Below are positions 1-11,040 of a stretch of DNA of 64,000 bases, one piece after another. The notes under the pieces were generated by a model. The model was not told the origin of the DNA and searched no databases. It saw only the letters and a list, made by a program, of their open reading frames with translations. Where the stretch lies: contig JALIGW010000005.1 in assembly GCA_023053685.1 (NCBI GenBank), forward strand, positions 20,218,001-20,282,000, in the 5' to 3' direction. Source of the DNA: Diadophis punctatus similis (Eukaryota > Chordata > Lepidosauria > Squamata > Dipsadidae). Each line of letters starts with the position of its first letter. Position 1 is the stretch's first letter. The translations under genes and the position numbers were made by a program.

Positions 1-131
1 CAACTTCAGGAAGTCCTCAACCTATAACCACAGCTGGGACTGGGACTTCCATAGCTAAGTGAGGCCATCATTAAGCAAGTCATGCCTGATTTTATGATCT
101 ACTTTGCCACAGTTGTTAAGTGAATCGCCAT

Positions 132-1905
132 ATTTATTTATTTATTTATTTATTTTGTTATTCTTATATGCCGCCCAACTCCCGAGGGACTCGGGGCGGC
201 TTACAACAAGGAGAAATACAAGAATAAACAAAGAAATTGCATAAAATTTAAAAACAAGTACAAAAATTTAAAACAATTATTTACAACAGCAACATCCATT
301 CAACACATACATACTTGGGGGGTAGGCTCAGGTGGAATTAAGCTGTCCCCCCCACCTGCAGGAAAAGCCATGTCTTAATGGCTTTACGGAAAGCCAGCAG
401 AGTGGGGATAGTCCGGGTCTCTGGGGGTAGTTGGTTCCAGAGCACGGGGCCAGCCACAGAGAAGGCTCTCCCCCTGGGGCCCGCCAGCCGACATTGTTTG
501 GCCGACGGGACCTGGAGGAGGCCAACTCTGTGGGCCCTAACCGGTCGGAGGGAAGTATGAGGCAGAATGCGGTCCCGAAGATATCCTGGTCCTAAGCCAT
601 GAAGGGCTTTAAAGATGGTGATCAATACCTTGAATTGGACCCGGAGACCGATGGGCAGCCAATGCAGCTGGCGGAGTATCGGTGTCACGTGGGTGTACCT
701 TGGCACACCCACCACAGCACGCGCAGCCGCATTTTGCACCAACTGAAGTCTCCGGATACTCTTCAAGGGTAGCCCCATGTAGAGCGCATTGCAGTAGTCC
801 AACCGCGAGGTGACAAGGGCATGAGTGACCGTGAGTAGCGCCTCCTTCTCCAAATATGGCCGCAACTGGTGCACCAGGCGAACCTGTGCAAAGGCCCCCC
901 TAGCCACAGCAGAAAGATGGTGGTCCAATTTTAGCTGTGGATCTAGGAGGACCCCCAAGTTGCGGACCTGGTCTGAGGGGGTCAGTTTCGCACCCTCAAA
1001 GACCAAGGAGGGGTAATTGTCATGAACCTTAGGAGGCAATATCCACAGCCACTCAGTCTTATCGGGGTTTAGTCTGAGCCTGTTCCTCCCCATCCAGATC
1101 TTAACGTCGTCCAGGCATTGGCACATTACGTCCACTGCCTCCCTGAAGTCAGACGGGGTGGTGATGTACAGCTGGGTGTCGTCAGCGTACTGGTGGAAAC
1201 ACACCCCATGTCTGCGGATGATCTCACCCAACGGTTTCATGTAGATGTTAAACAGGATGGGCGAGAGAACCGACCCCTGGGGCACCCCACATAATAGGGG
1301 CCTAGGGGACGATCTCTGCCCACCTGCCAACACCGACTGCATCCGATCGGCGAGATAAGAGGAGAACCACCGTAAAACGGTGCCTCCCACTCCCAACTCG
1401 CCAAGCCGATGCAGAAGGATACCATGGTCGATGGTATCGAAAGCCGCTGAGAGGTCAAGTAGCACCAGGATGGAGGAGTTCCCCCCATCCCGGGCCCGCC
1501 AGAGATCATCCATCAGGGCGACCAAGGCAGTTTCGGTACTGTAGCCGCGCCTGAAACCCGACTGATAAGGATCTAGATGGTCTGTTTCATCCAGGAGCTG
1601 CAGAAGCTGAGTCACCACCACCACCTTCTCCACAACTTTCCCTAAAAAAGGTAAGTTGGAGACTGGACGATAGTTCTTCAAATCAGCTGGATCCAGGGAA
1701 GGCTTCTTCAGGAGGGGTCGCACCACCACAGTTTTTAACGACTGCGGTACGGATCCCTCCCTCAAAGAAGCGGTGATCACCGCCCGGATCCAGCTGCATG
1801 CCACCGCCCTGCTGGCCGAGACCAGCCTGGAGGGGCACGGGTCCAATAAACAGGTGGAGGTCCCCATCGCTCCCATAGCCCTGTCCACATCCTCGGGATT
1901 AGCCA
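132..1905 (-). mobile_element. L2-type LINE, 5'-truncated, ORF2 largely open
   Basis: Minus-strand reverse transcriptase of the CR1/L2 group. The tail is an (AAATA)n run at 132-157, next to a gggcggcatataa-type 3' end. Possible short TSD gccata on both sides. The 3' end matches the copies at 29058, 49695 and 60362 in this window. Confidence 0.85.
338..1905 (-). pseudogene. L2 LINE ORF2 fragment, reverse transcriptase plus C-terminus
   Basis: The frame is open from about 1905 down to the stop at 338, roughly 520 codons. Seen in order: SNLPFLGKVVEKV, DPYQSGFRRGYSTETALVAL, LLDLSAAFDTIDHGILL (palm motif A), GVPQGSVLSPILFNIY (motif B), QYADDTQLY (motif C, catalytic Asp pair), NRLRLNPDKTEWLW, LDYCNALYMGLP and the C-terminal LLAFRKAIKTWLF typical of L2/CR1. 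The endonuclease and the start of ORF2 are missing, so it cannot be autonomous. The open frame runs upstream to 2002 through about 32 codons that belong to the flanking MITE, so that start is not real. Absence of stops suggests a fairly young insertion. Confidence 0.88.
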
Positions 1906-2017
1906 TAGCCATAGCTAATCCCGTGGTCGTTAAGCGAATCCAGCCTCCCCCATTGACTTTGCTTGTCAGAAGCCAGCTGGGAAGGTTGCAGATGGTGATC
2001 ACATGATCCCAGGATGT

Positions 2018-3158
2018 CCCAAAGGTGCTTTTTCAGGAGGCAACTGGACTTCCTTGTTTTTTTTCTTTTGAAGACTTTCACTTCTCATCCAAGAAGATTC
2101 TTCTTGGCTCTGACATGGGGAATAGAAGGATGTATCTTCCTTGCAGACAACTGGTCATTTGCATCCTTTTAGAGCAGTGATGGCGAACCTTTTTTGGTTC
2201 GCGTGCCAAAAGGGGGGAGCATGGGGGGGTCACACTCATGCGTGCCCACACCCATAATTCCATGCGGGGTGCCCCCCGCATGCACACATGACCCCCCGCT
2301 CATGGCACGCGATGGCACGCCCGTTTTTCGCTCTCCCTAAACTTCAGAGCCTTTCTAGGAGCCTGGGGAGGGTGAAAACGGCTTCCCCCCCGAGAGGTCC
2401 TCCGGAGACCAGAAACAGCCCATTTGCCGACTTCTGCTTGGGCCGGAAGTCCTGTTTTTTTTGCTCTCCCCAGGCTTCAGAGCCTTTCTAGGAGCCTGAG
2501 GAGGGCGAAAACAGCCTCCCCCCCCCCCAAGAGGCCCTCCAGAGGCCAGAAATGGCCCATTTCCCAATTTGAAACTGGCCATTTCTGGCCTCCGGAGGGT
2601 CTCTGGGAAGGAAGACCATTTTCGCCCTCCCCAGGCTCCTAGAAAGGCTCTGGAGCTTGGGGAGAGCAAAAAATGGGCCTTCCCCACCCCCTCTGGAGGT
2701 TGGAAACAGCCTGTTTCCCAACTCCCAGTGGGCCCAGAAGGTCCAAAAATCAGCTGGCCTGAGCTCGTGTGCCCACTAATATGGCTCCGCATGCCACTTG
2801 TGGCATGCATGCCATAGGTTCGCCATCACTGTTTTAGAGAGTTGTTGAGGCCACTTGGAGGTTTACCTGTGTCCTCAGCATCACCTGAGTAACGTTCCTG
2901 GCTCCTATAGTCTGCAGTTTTTCCTCTGGAAATCCATTCCTACTCCCACACCATTCAAAGGGTGTTCATCCCAAATTGTATAGCTAAAAGTCTGTAGAGA
3001 TTCTCAGTCATCCAGGTCATGGTTGTCCCAAAGGAACTGCTTGGATGAGAAATGAAACATCTTCAAAAGAAAAAACTAAGAAAGTCCAGTTGCCTCCTGA
3101 AAAAGCATCTTTGGGACAACCATGACCTGGATGACTGAGAAGCTCTACAGACTTACAA
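2018..3158. mobile_element. Foldback element, split by a hAT MITE
   Basis: The left end runs cccaaaggtgctttttcagg. The right end carries the inverted copy (cctgaaaaagcatctttggg), then gacaaccatgacctggatgactg, which is itself inverted at 2990-3035. A 10-bp direct repeat cccaggatgt flanks it (2008-2017 and 3159-3168). Without the nested hAT MITE (2175-2831 plus one TSD copy) it is about 476 bp. Superfamily not identified. Confidence 0.65.
2175..2831. mobile_element. hAT MITE, CAGTGATGGCGAACCT family, full length
   Basis: Terminal inverted repeats CAGTGATGGCGAACCT at both ends (16 bp exact) with perfect 8-bp TSDs ttttagag (2167-2174 and 2832-2839). The inside is built from roughly 130-bp GC-rich units (around gagcctttctaggagcctg) repeated in tandem and once inverted. 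The long open frames on both strands here are by-products of these repeats, not genes. Confidence 0.9.
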
Positions 3159-3236
3159 CCCAGGATGTTGCAGTGATCATAAATACATGCATGTTACCAA
3201 GCGCCCAAATTTTTATCATGAGGGACTGCAGAGATA

Positions 3237-3618
3237 CAGGCAGTACTCTCCTTACAACAGTCTGTTTAATGACCATTTGAAGTTACAACAGCACTGAAAA
3301 AGATGACTTATGACCATTTTTCATGCTTATGACCATTGCAGCATCCCCGGGGTCATGTGGTTTACATTTGGATACTTGACAATTGACTCACATTTATGAC
3401 GGTTGCAGTGTCCCTGGGGTGATGTGATCACCTTTTAAGACCTTCTGACAAAGTCCATGGGAAACCAGATTCACTTAACAACCGTGTTACTGACTTAATA
3501 ACTGCAGTGATTCATTTAACAAATGTGGCAAGAAAAGTTGTAAAATGGGACAAACAAATTTCTCATTTAGTAATATAGGTTTTGAGCTCAATTGTGGTCA
3601 TACGTTGAGGACTACCTC
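3237..3618 (-). mobile_element. TA-flanked MITE, full-length copy
   Basis: Starts CAGGCAGTACTC after TA and ends GGACTACCT before TA. The inside has the family's gtcataagt and ttaacaaccgtg blocks in reversed orientation. A further 80-bp scrap of the same family follows, ending gagaactacctg at 3701. Confidence 0.8.
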
Positions 3619-3621
3619 TAC

Positions 3622-3701
3622 TGCAATTATCATTACTGCAAGGACCGGTCATTATAACTGAATAGTTGCTAAACAAATGGACATAAGTTGAGAACTACCT
3701 G
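3622..3701 (-). mobile_element. TA-flanked MITE, short end fragment
   Basis: Only the last part (acataagttgagaactacctg, followed by TA) is recognisable. It may be a deleted copy or a partial duplication of the neighbouring MITE. Confidence 0.45.
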
Positions 3702-4211
3702 TATAATGAAGGTTAAATTTCTTGAGTAAGAGATGCCTGAATAGCTGCTGCTTTTGTTTTGCCTATCAGAAGACCAGGAAGCAAAGCTGTTGGATAGATC
3801 TATTATTATTTTGCTATAAGTTGGCTACATGTGAAAATATGTTGGGGGGGAAAACCCATTGTGCACAGATATTTTTCTGTATGACTAATGTTTCAGCAAA
3901 AATACAAGGACAATGAGAGAAAATGAACTACTGTGTCTACTCATTCCTTCGTCTGGCTAGACTAGTTTTAATAGTATTTGCTGATTCTATGGACAAAAAA
4001 AGACAATAATGGAGAGTTTTTATCTCTTCCTTGGATGCTAGATTTTTAAAAACAATGTGCAAAATTTTGATCAGCAGTCAAGATAATTCCTAACCTTAGA
4101 ACTACAGTTTGCAAAAAAGAAAGAAAGAAAGAAAGAGAAAAAAAGTATGCCATAATCCACCATTGTTGCAAATAAACCTGTAAGCCATTTTTGGGCATGT
4201 TTCCTGAGAGA
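3702..4211. other. Unassigned AT-rich sequence
   Basis: I see no gene or repeat family I can name. It holds a short (AAAG)n run near 4117-4140. A 64-codon open frame at 3722 has no recognisable features. Confidence 0.5.
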
Positions 4212-4505
4212 TACTGTATTTTCTGGAGTTTTTTGGAGTATAAGACCTAGCCCTAACGAGGTGCTAATGATCTTCCTGGCTTCCTAATCAGAAGAAGATT
4301 TTTCCAGCCCTAAGTCTTTGCAGGCTTGTTTTCATTCCTACTGCCTCTGAAAAAGGTTTTTTCAGCCCTAACCAGGGGATAAAATAATGTGCTGAAGCTG
4401 AACAGACTAAGGATGCTAGTCAGATGAATATCTGGTAGGTAGATTTCCCCCCCCCCCTATTTTCCTCCCCCAAAACTAAGGTTTTATACTCCGAAAAATA
4501 CGGTA
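4212..4505. mobile_element. MITE with TACCGTATTTTTC-type inverted ends
   Basis: The left end reads tactgtattttctggag and the right end ctccgaaaaatacggta, imperfect inverted repeats bounded by TA. A second, better preserved copy with the same ends lies at 35912-36312. Confidence 0.7.
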
Positions 4506-5080
4506 ATTATTACTGGGACTTACTCCTAAGTAAATGTGCATAGGATTATAACTTTATTGATGCTCTCTTGTGATTTGTGAATTCAAAGAGATGTAAGGTT
4601 ATAAGCAACCAAGATCTGTCAAGTTATAAGCAATTGATATGGCAATGGGAAGGTAGCAACTGAGTAGCAGACAAAAATAACACACATGTTACATTCAATT
4701 ACAAACGTAGCAGAGTGGCGGAATCGTATACAGCAGTAAAGAAGTAGAAGCTTTTGTTCCCCCAGCCAGAAAGAGATTTAATATTTAAATATTAAAAATA
4801 TTTAAAAAGGGTGGGGAATTTATGGACTTTCAAATGTTGCTGAAATACAGTTTTCAGCAGCTCTAGTCAGAATAGCTAATGATGCTATGAGTATCTGACA
4901 ATTACTGGAGGACCGTATATTCTGATCTTTCCAGTTTTTGATCAGTCTTTCAAAAATACTAACTGCTGCATCAAAAAAATTTCCGGTGGGTAATGATTTG
5001 TTTATCTCTGCTGACCTTCTACTCTCCAAATATGTTGGACTGTACCTACTGGTCAGTGGGTGAGAGTTGTAGACCCACAC
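4506..5080. other. Unassigned; possible old SINE scrap
   Basis: A stretch at 4511-4555 (cttactcctaagtaaatgtg) resembles a sequence common in reptile interspersed repeats. Otherwise nothing is recognised. Confidence 0.35.
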
Positions 5081-5088
5081 ATCTAAGG

Positions 5089-5394
5089 TAGGGGTAGGTT
5101 CCTGCCGGTACTCTCTTACCTGTTGGTCACTGCAGAACCGAAGAAGCCGGTGGTGTTCGCGGCACGGGGCTTCCCCCGCCCGCTTTCCCCCACCCGCATT
5201 TGGACGCCGCCATTTGCGTTCTTTTGCCCTCTGCGCAAGCAGAACACTTTGCGCAGAGGGCAAAAGAACACAAATGGCGGCATCTAGGCGGATGGGGAAA
5301 GCGGGTGGGGAAGCCCCGCGCCGTGAAAGCAACTGGCTTCTTCGGTTCTGCGGCGACCAATAGGTAAGAGCGTACCGGCAGGAACCCACCCCTG
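5089..5394. mobile_element. hAT MITE, GGGTGGGTTCC family, near-complete palindrome
   Basis: The 306-bp element is an inverted repeat over almost its whole length (left taggggtaggttcctgccgg, right ccggcaggaacccacccctg), flanked by 8-bp TSDs atctaagg/atctatgg (7 of 8 match). It is GC- and CpG-rich, which could be mistaken for a promoter island. Confidence 0.85.
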
Positions 5395-5838
5395 ATCTAT
5401 GGCAGCTTGAATTAAAATGTCTGCCCACAGAGGCCACACTTTCCTCCTTCATAGGCCCAAGTTACTTCACGGTTTATTGTAGGGATAGGCTTGATTCCTG
5501 TATCTTTCAGGAAATTTGTACAGTAAGCAGGCTGGACAAAGATGGGGGAGGTGGCATGATAGCATCCAGCTGGAGATAACATTCATACAACATACAACAT
5601 GTTTATGAAAATGCCTGAAGAGAGAGTCCCTACGTGCTTATAGGCATTTGAAATGAACATTCATGCAGTTGGAGAGAGACACACACACATCCTTCGTATG
5701 TGTGATTGTTGTATTTTGTTAACCAAGACATTGTAGTTTATAAACTATGACTGGCTTATTGTTATATCTGAATTGGATCCCTTTAGATTCTTCATCTCAT
5801 GACTTAACTATCTTTCCCAAACGGACACCTTACAAATA
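5395..5838. other. Unassigned sequence
   Basis: No gene or repeat family recognised; short CA run at 5682-5690. Confidence 0.45.
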
Positions 5839-6117
5839 TATTCTGGGAGACTTCAGCTCCCACCCCCGGAGGCCCTCCGGAGGCAGAAAATGGCCCATTT
5901 GCCAACTTCTGGTTGGACTGGAAGGCTCGTTTTTCTGCTCTCCCCAAGCTCCAAAGCCTTTCTAGGAGCCTGGGGAGGGCGAAAACGGCCTTCCCCACAC
6001 CCCCCCGGAGGTCCTCCGGAGGCCAGAAATGGCCCGTTTCCCAACTTCCAAACCTTCAAGACCTGAGCTCGTGTGCCCACCGATATGGCACGCGTGCCAT
6101 AGGTTTGCCATCACTGG
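5839..6117. mobile_element. hAT MITE, CAGTGATGGCGAACCT family, left-truncated
   Basis: The right end gccataggtttgccatcactg and the GC-rich internal units (gagcctggggagggcgaaaac) match the element at 2175-2831. The left terminal repeat is absent and no TSD was found. Confidence 0.75.
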
Positions 6118-7629
6118 TCTAGGGTATGTCATGTTAGAAGAGACTATCTTTGTGCTCCATGTGAACCCAGTCGTTGTGTCATGGGAAGAGTCTTGGGAAA
6201 CCTCATCTCTAGTCCAGATTTTATTATAAATCTCTGTCACTATGGCTCATACTAACCTGCCACACCCAACACACACTTGAACAGATTGTTGTGAAGACAA
6301 ATAATACAATGACCATAAGCTATTTTGAAGGTGAGTTAGGACATCCTTGCAATAAGTCCTTATGCTGCAAAATCGATGGCTAATGAGTATATTCTGAATA
6401 GTATTTAGGGGAAAGTGGGTGGGCCATTTTGTGGCTGTCCACCATCTTTTACTTGTAATGCAAATTCTACAGATCTGAAGCCCTTATCAATAGACAGCAC
6501 ATCAAAATCAGCACCTTCCTTTGGTGATTAAAGCTGTGAGCTATGAGATACCTGAGGGCAGACGAAGAGATTCTCTTGCATAGGCAATAATCTTTTTGAT
6601 TCAAGTCACTCCTTTAGAATTTAATCATGTTTTGAGTGCTCCTGTAAAATGGCTGCCATGTAGGAGTCTACATATTCATAAAATGGCTGTCCTGGTGGGT
6701 TGGAGTAAGATAACCTATCAGGTTAGTCTCCGCCACACTCTGTCTCCATATGATATTCCTTGCCATCCATATTTACCTTTCTCTTCCTTCTAGAGGTGAG
6801 GTCACACTTTCACACAAAATGCTTAGCCTTCAGCTGTTCCTCCCAACCGGTCTTATTTTCTTTACGGTGTCTGTGGCATCTCCTTGTACCCCAGGATATC
6901 TATGGTATACAGATGGTACTGGACGGTGGCCCTCTGCTTTGCAGCATGTATGCCTCCCCATTAATCATTTTTAAGTGAATCTTTTAAAGTTAAAAATCAA
7001 ATGGGATGGGGAGTCTGGGATACAACGAAGGAACTATCCTGAATAAATGGGCATCTGGTTTGCTTGTCTTGGTCACAGTGGAGCAATTGTGAGAGAGATG
7101 CTTTCATTTGTGTATGTGCGTGTGTGTGTGTGTGTACAATCACACACACACACAAACACAGACACTCTTATACAGCTGCTTGGGAAGTGGGGGAAAGAGC
7201 TAAAGCATCTGAATTCCAATGGTTGAAATGTTTGTAATAATGACAGTACAGGGCTTAAGGCACAGGGTTTTTTTTCCCTCACTGGAAAATGACTGCAAGC
7301 TTTTAAAGCACAACTGCAACCTTTACAGGCAAGCTTGGTTTTAACTGCTACTCACATTTTTTGACATGACATGAAAAGGGCTGAATAAAACGGCAAGCAG
7401 GAAGTCAGGCTGAGAAGTGGGAGCAGATGTCTTAAAAATGAAGGGTTGCTCTTTTTAACAGGGATTTTTGACAGATCCTTACTGAATGACAGGGCGGTCA
7501 CATCTGTGGGAGGGGAAAAGGGAGGCAGAATGATGAAAGCAGTATCAGGGCATCAGAATCAGACCGGTAAAGGCACTTTGATTTGGGCTCGGGGGTAAAT
7601 GAGGTGCTGTGTCAGTGTGGCTGCTCCTT
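6118..7629. other. Unassigned intronic or intergenic sequence
   Basis: I recognise no gene. A (TG)n/(CA)n pair at about 7117-7158 (gtgtgtgtgtgt then cacacacacaca) could form a small hairpin. Small open frames at 6596-6978 lack domains. Confidence 0.45.
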
Positions 7630-7637
7630 CTCTAGAT

Positions 7638-7773
7638 CAGTGTTTCCCAACCTTGGCAACTTGAAGATATCTGGACTTCAACTCCCAGAATTCCCCAGCC
7701 AGCATTCGCTGGCTGGGGAATTCTGGGAGTTGAAGTCCAGATATCTTCAAGTTGCCAAGGTTGGGAAATATTG
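7638..7773. mobile_element. Hairpin hAT MITE, CAGTGTTTCCCAACC family
   Basis: A 136-bp hairpin with 66-base arms (two mismatches, both in the outermost bases) around a 4-base loop attc, flanked by perfect 8-bp TSDs ctctagat (7630-7637 and 7774-7781). The core contains cttcaactcccagaattcc, also used in the element at 33940. Confidence 0.92.
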
Positions 7774-7781
7774 CTCTAGAT

Positions 7782-8697
7782 GATGTTGAGGTCCAAGTTC
7801 CAGATAGGATTCCCATCAGGAGAAGCTGTTCATCAGAGCTTGTGGTCCTGGCAATTGAATGAGAATCCTAGTATAATCTTGGATCCTGCAACAATCATGG
7901 ATCTTACAAGTGGTAGTAGCAGTGATTTACTCCCTTCCACAATGTCAGTGGGGAAGCTGGTATTAAGTCACAAGTCGCAGTCATGTGATGTTACACTTAA
8001 TGATAGCGGCAGAACTGCCATTGTAAATTGAGCACAGTCATTTGATGTTTTTGCTTAATGACCTGTCACTTAGCTAGGAAGTTGCCAAACCCAATTTCTA
8101 TTAAGTGAGGGCTATGTGTAATAAAGCATATAAAAATATTCAAGAACCCAAATTTCAACAGAAGGATTCAGGGATTTGGAAATCAACAAAAATTTATTTA
8201 CGCATGCATTAAACATGCAAACATTGATATATACCGATATTTGTATGGCACTGATTTTAGAGAATACAATATGACCGAGGCTGGTTAATGACCATAATTG
8301 AACAAGGAACAAGTTCTTGGGTACGTGTACTAAGCTTGTCAACATATCCCAGGTAGATGCAGCTATTTCAGTGGAAGACTGCAGCCAAACAGAAAAACTT
8401 GGAATACTTGAAGCGTCATAGGAACAGATGGAGTACGTCTTCAATTTCAAAGAATATTGAAAAGTAACAATGGATTATCCATGCCATTGTTCTTCTGATC
8501 ATCATAGCCATAGAAGTGACATCAGAAGAACTCTCCTCCAAATAGCATGGTTCCTCAGGGCTTCATATTTTTTCACACTTGTCTTTACCCAATAGTTATG
8601 GGTCACAGTTTTCTTCATAGGTTATAGTACCAGGCTACAGATGCATATAGTGTATGTATGCATATTTTTTTTGAAGGTAGTGTCTTCCTGCTTAATA
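7782..8697. other. Unassigned; possible decayed MITE at 7960-8115
   Basis: 7960-8115 has phrases like gtcacaagtcgcagtcatgtg and ttaagtgaggg, which resemble the TA-flanked MITE family but are too decayed to delimit. Nothing else recognised. Confidence 0.35.
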
Positions 8698-8881
8698 CAG
8701 GTAATCCTCAACTTATGACCACAGTTGAGCCCAAAATATGAGTGAGTTGCCAAGCAACTGATCACATGGCCATGGGGATGCTGTAATGGTCATGTGAAAA
8801 ATGGTCACAAGTCACTTTTTTCAGTGATGATGTAACTTTGAATTGTCACTAAATGAACTGTTGTAAGTCAAGGACTACCTG
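8698..8881 (+). mobile_element. TA-flanked MITE, internally deleted copy (184 bp)
   Basis: Both ends are present (CAGGTAATCCTCAAC at the left after TA, GGACTACCTG at the right). The middle block with the ttgcttgtcag phrase is missing; sequence jumps from agttgagcccaaaat to gttgccaagcaactg. Confidence 0.8.
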
Positions 8882-10042
8882 CATTTCCTTTTGCACTGCA
8901 GTGATGTTGTCCGTATCAGAATAGTACTACAAATTGCAGTGATGCTAAAACACTATTGCCAAATCCTTTTTCACCTTGCTGGGTTTGTGAGTGTCCAGTA
9001 AGCACAACTAAAAATGTTAGAAAAGCAAATTTGATTCCTTGGTGAGCTTGTAGGTTGCAGGTAGAATGGGTTTGGAAAGAACCAGGATAATGAGGATAAG
9101 TTATATTAACCACCTTAATTATAGGCCATACAATGCATCTTAGCAGACTAATTTTAAGGAGGCGTTTTTTATGGAGGCCTCTGACCTGTGTTACACAGAA
9201 ATTCTTTCCCTAGGCATAGAAACTATACACCTGAGTGTTGTTGCTGGCTGAGTTTGACCCTTGAATTGCAGATCTGAGACAAAATCATTGTTGCAGTCCC
9301 TCCACAAAGAAAGCGGAAGCTTCGGATGCTGCCAACATGACTTCAGTCAGCCCAATGTCTTGTCAGCTGTTTTCTCCCTGTTGTACTAGCATTGCAACAG
9401 CTTTTAAATTCTTTCTTCTCTAGATTTGCAGGTTCTGTTTTTTTTTCTTTGTAAAGGGATGCTTCATTCAACTGTCTGAAGCCTATAAAGGAAAGCCGCA
9501 TGGGGACATGTGAATGTCAATATATGAGTCATTAGCAAAATAATGGATGCAACCTCAAAAGCATATATAGGACAATATTTGCTAGACCAGGTGCCCAAAA
9601 TGTAGATAATCTGTTGGTTTTTCAATATTTACATGGTAAAATCAAGACTTCTGAAATAATCACCAAAGCAGGAGAGCATCTCAGAAACCTTACAAACCCA
9701 AATATCTGCCAGGGCAGGATATTCTGTACCATAATTCCTTGGGCCCACCTCAGCAGTCTGTTGTTTCATTTAATTGTTATGGGGCATTTATTCTACAAAC
9801 CCTTTGTCATATGAATCCCTTCATTGAAAATCTGTCCTGTGCACCAGGGGTAATTAACCCATAGAAGACTCGCTGCTCCTCTCCAGCCTTGTCCTCTTTT
9901 GTGGCCAAATTTGAGTGACACATTTCTCTTACTACAATTGCTCTATTTGACATTGTTTTATTTCACCCGGGTCCTATATAGGAATGCTGTCTGCGGTCAC
10001 TGTGCTGGTACTGCAAGACAGTTGGCGGTTTGGCTCCGTAGA
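8882..10042. other. Unassigned sequence
   Basis: No coding sequence or repeat recognised. Confidence 0.45.
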
Positions 10043-10195
10043 CCCAGCTGCTGTGGCCTAGAGGTGGAGCTCTTGCCTTTGAATCCGGAGGTTGTGAGTT
10101 CAATCCTAGGTAGAGGCAGATGTAGGGTCTCCTGCTTGGGCAGGGGGTTGGACTAGATGACCTGCAAGGTCCATTCCAACTCTGTTAATCTGTTA
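10043..10195 (+). mobile_element. tRNA-derived SINE with CR1-like tail
   Basis: The head has a tRNA-like B box (gtgagttcaatcc). The tail gttggactagatgacc followed by ccattccaactctgtt is the conserved CR1 3' end. No intact tRNA fold, so it is not a tRNA gene. Confidence 0.7.
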
Positions 10196-10746
10196 AAGGG
10201 TCATCTCCCACCTCCCAATAAAAGTTTGTTGCAGCTGGCCAAAATCTGCAATGCGTGATGTGTGAGATAAATAAATTTAGTGGGTTAAATGAGATGGCAC
10301 GAAAAAAATTATATGTCAGTGAGAAATGAGAAGAAGCTAACAGGAAAAGGAACACAAGGCATGTGATCATTTTGTAGTCCAGCACCACCAATTTTGGGCA
10401 TGTGATTTCCCCACTGAATACATTCCTTGATCCGAGTGTGCCAGCTCCTGCTTCAGCCTAACAGAAAAGACATTTAGTCTGCTGTCTTGACAGAGCACTT
10501 TCTTTGCTTCTAGATGATGAACGCAGAGCTTTAGCTGATGACCATGTTTGAGAAACAGGGCTTAGGGTTTGGGTTAAATCTTAATACAGACTGTAAAACA
10601 AAGCTTGCATGGATTAATTGAGATAGATGGGGTCTTTCTCATTAGATAATGATGGTGAAGATGATGTGTATTCTTTCTCAACTCCCAGTATTAAAACGCC
10701 ATGCTCATTTATGAATAAGATAGAAAAAGATTCCATACAACTTGAT
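10196..10746. other. Unassigned sequence
   Basis: No gene or repeat recognised. Confidence 0.45.
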
Positions 10747-11040
10747 ATGTCTACGTCACACGGTCATGGATGACGGGTAGGCAATGTTGATTGGGCTACA
10801 CCAGGGGTGTCAAACTGGCGACCCGTGGGCCAGATGCATCACATGCAGGCCACGCCCACCCCAACTCCGCAAAGGGAAAAATGCATCACATGACGGCAAT
10901 GTGACGCCACGAGTTTGATACCCATGGGCTTCACTGACTCAGATGTTCTTCCACAGATTCCTCTGTGGAAGAACACCCGAGTTGGTGTAGCCCAATCAAC
11001 ATTGCCTACCGTCACGTCATCCATGACGGTGTGATATATC
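10747..11040. mobile_element. Foldback element, split by a hAT MITE
   Basis: The left arm 10761-10801 (ggtaggcaatgttgattggg) reappears inverted at 10984-11026 (cccaatcaacattgcctacc). Near the tip is a second hairpin, gttcttccacag/ctctgtggaagaac. Removing the nested MITE and one TSD copy leaves a nearly perfect hairpin of about 160 bp. Confidence 0.75.
10802..10926. mobile_element. hAT MITE, CAGGGGTGTCAAACT family (125 bp)
   Basis: Left end caggggtgtcaaact, right end gagtttgatacccatg. TSDs ggctacac/ggcttcac match 7 of 8. Inserted in one arm of the foldback element. Confidence 0.8.

Larger units (their letters stand above)
7..3226 (+). mobile_element. TA-flanked MITE, split by an L2 LINE and by a foldback element
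   Basis: The left part (7-130) begins caggaagtcctcaac and contains gccacagttgttaagtgaatc. The middle part resumes at about 1908-2017 (gtggtcgttaag, then ccattgactttgcttgtcag). The right part resumes at 3159-3226 (gatgttgcagtgatcataaat, then ttaccaagcgccc). These are successive parts of the MITE family present in full at 15617, 58432 and 61336. So an L2 LINE and a foldback element landed inside one older MITE. Confidence 0.75.

Noticed and set aside
2288..2817. Overlapping proline-rich open frames of up to 151 codons
   Set aside because: They lie wholly inside the hAT MITE and arise from its repeated GC-rich units on both strands.
5127..5452. CpG-rich island as a PWWP2B promoter or first exon
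   Set aside because: It is a palindromic MITE with a TSD and has copies elsewhere in the window.
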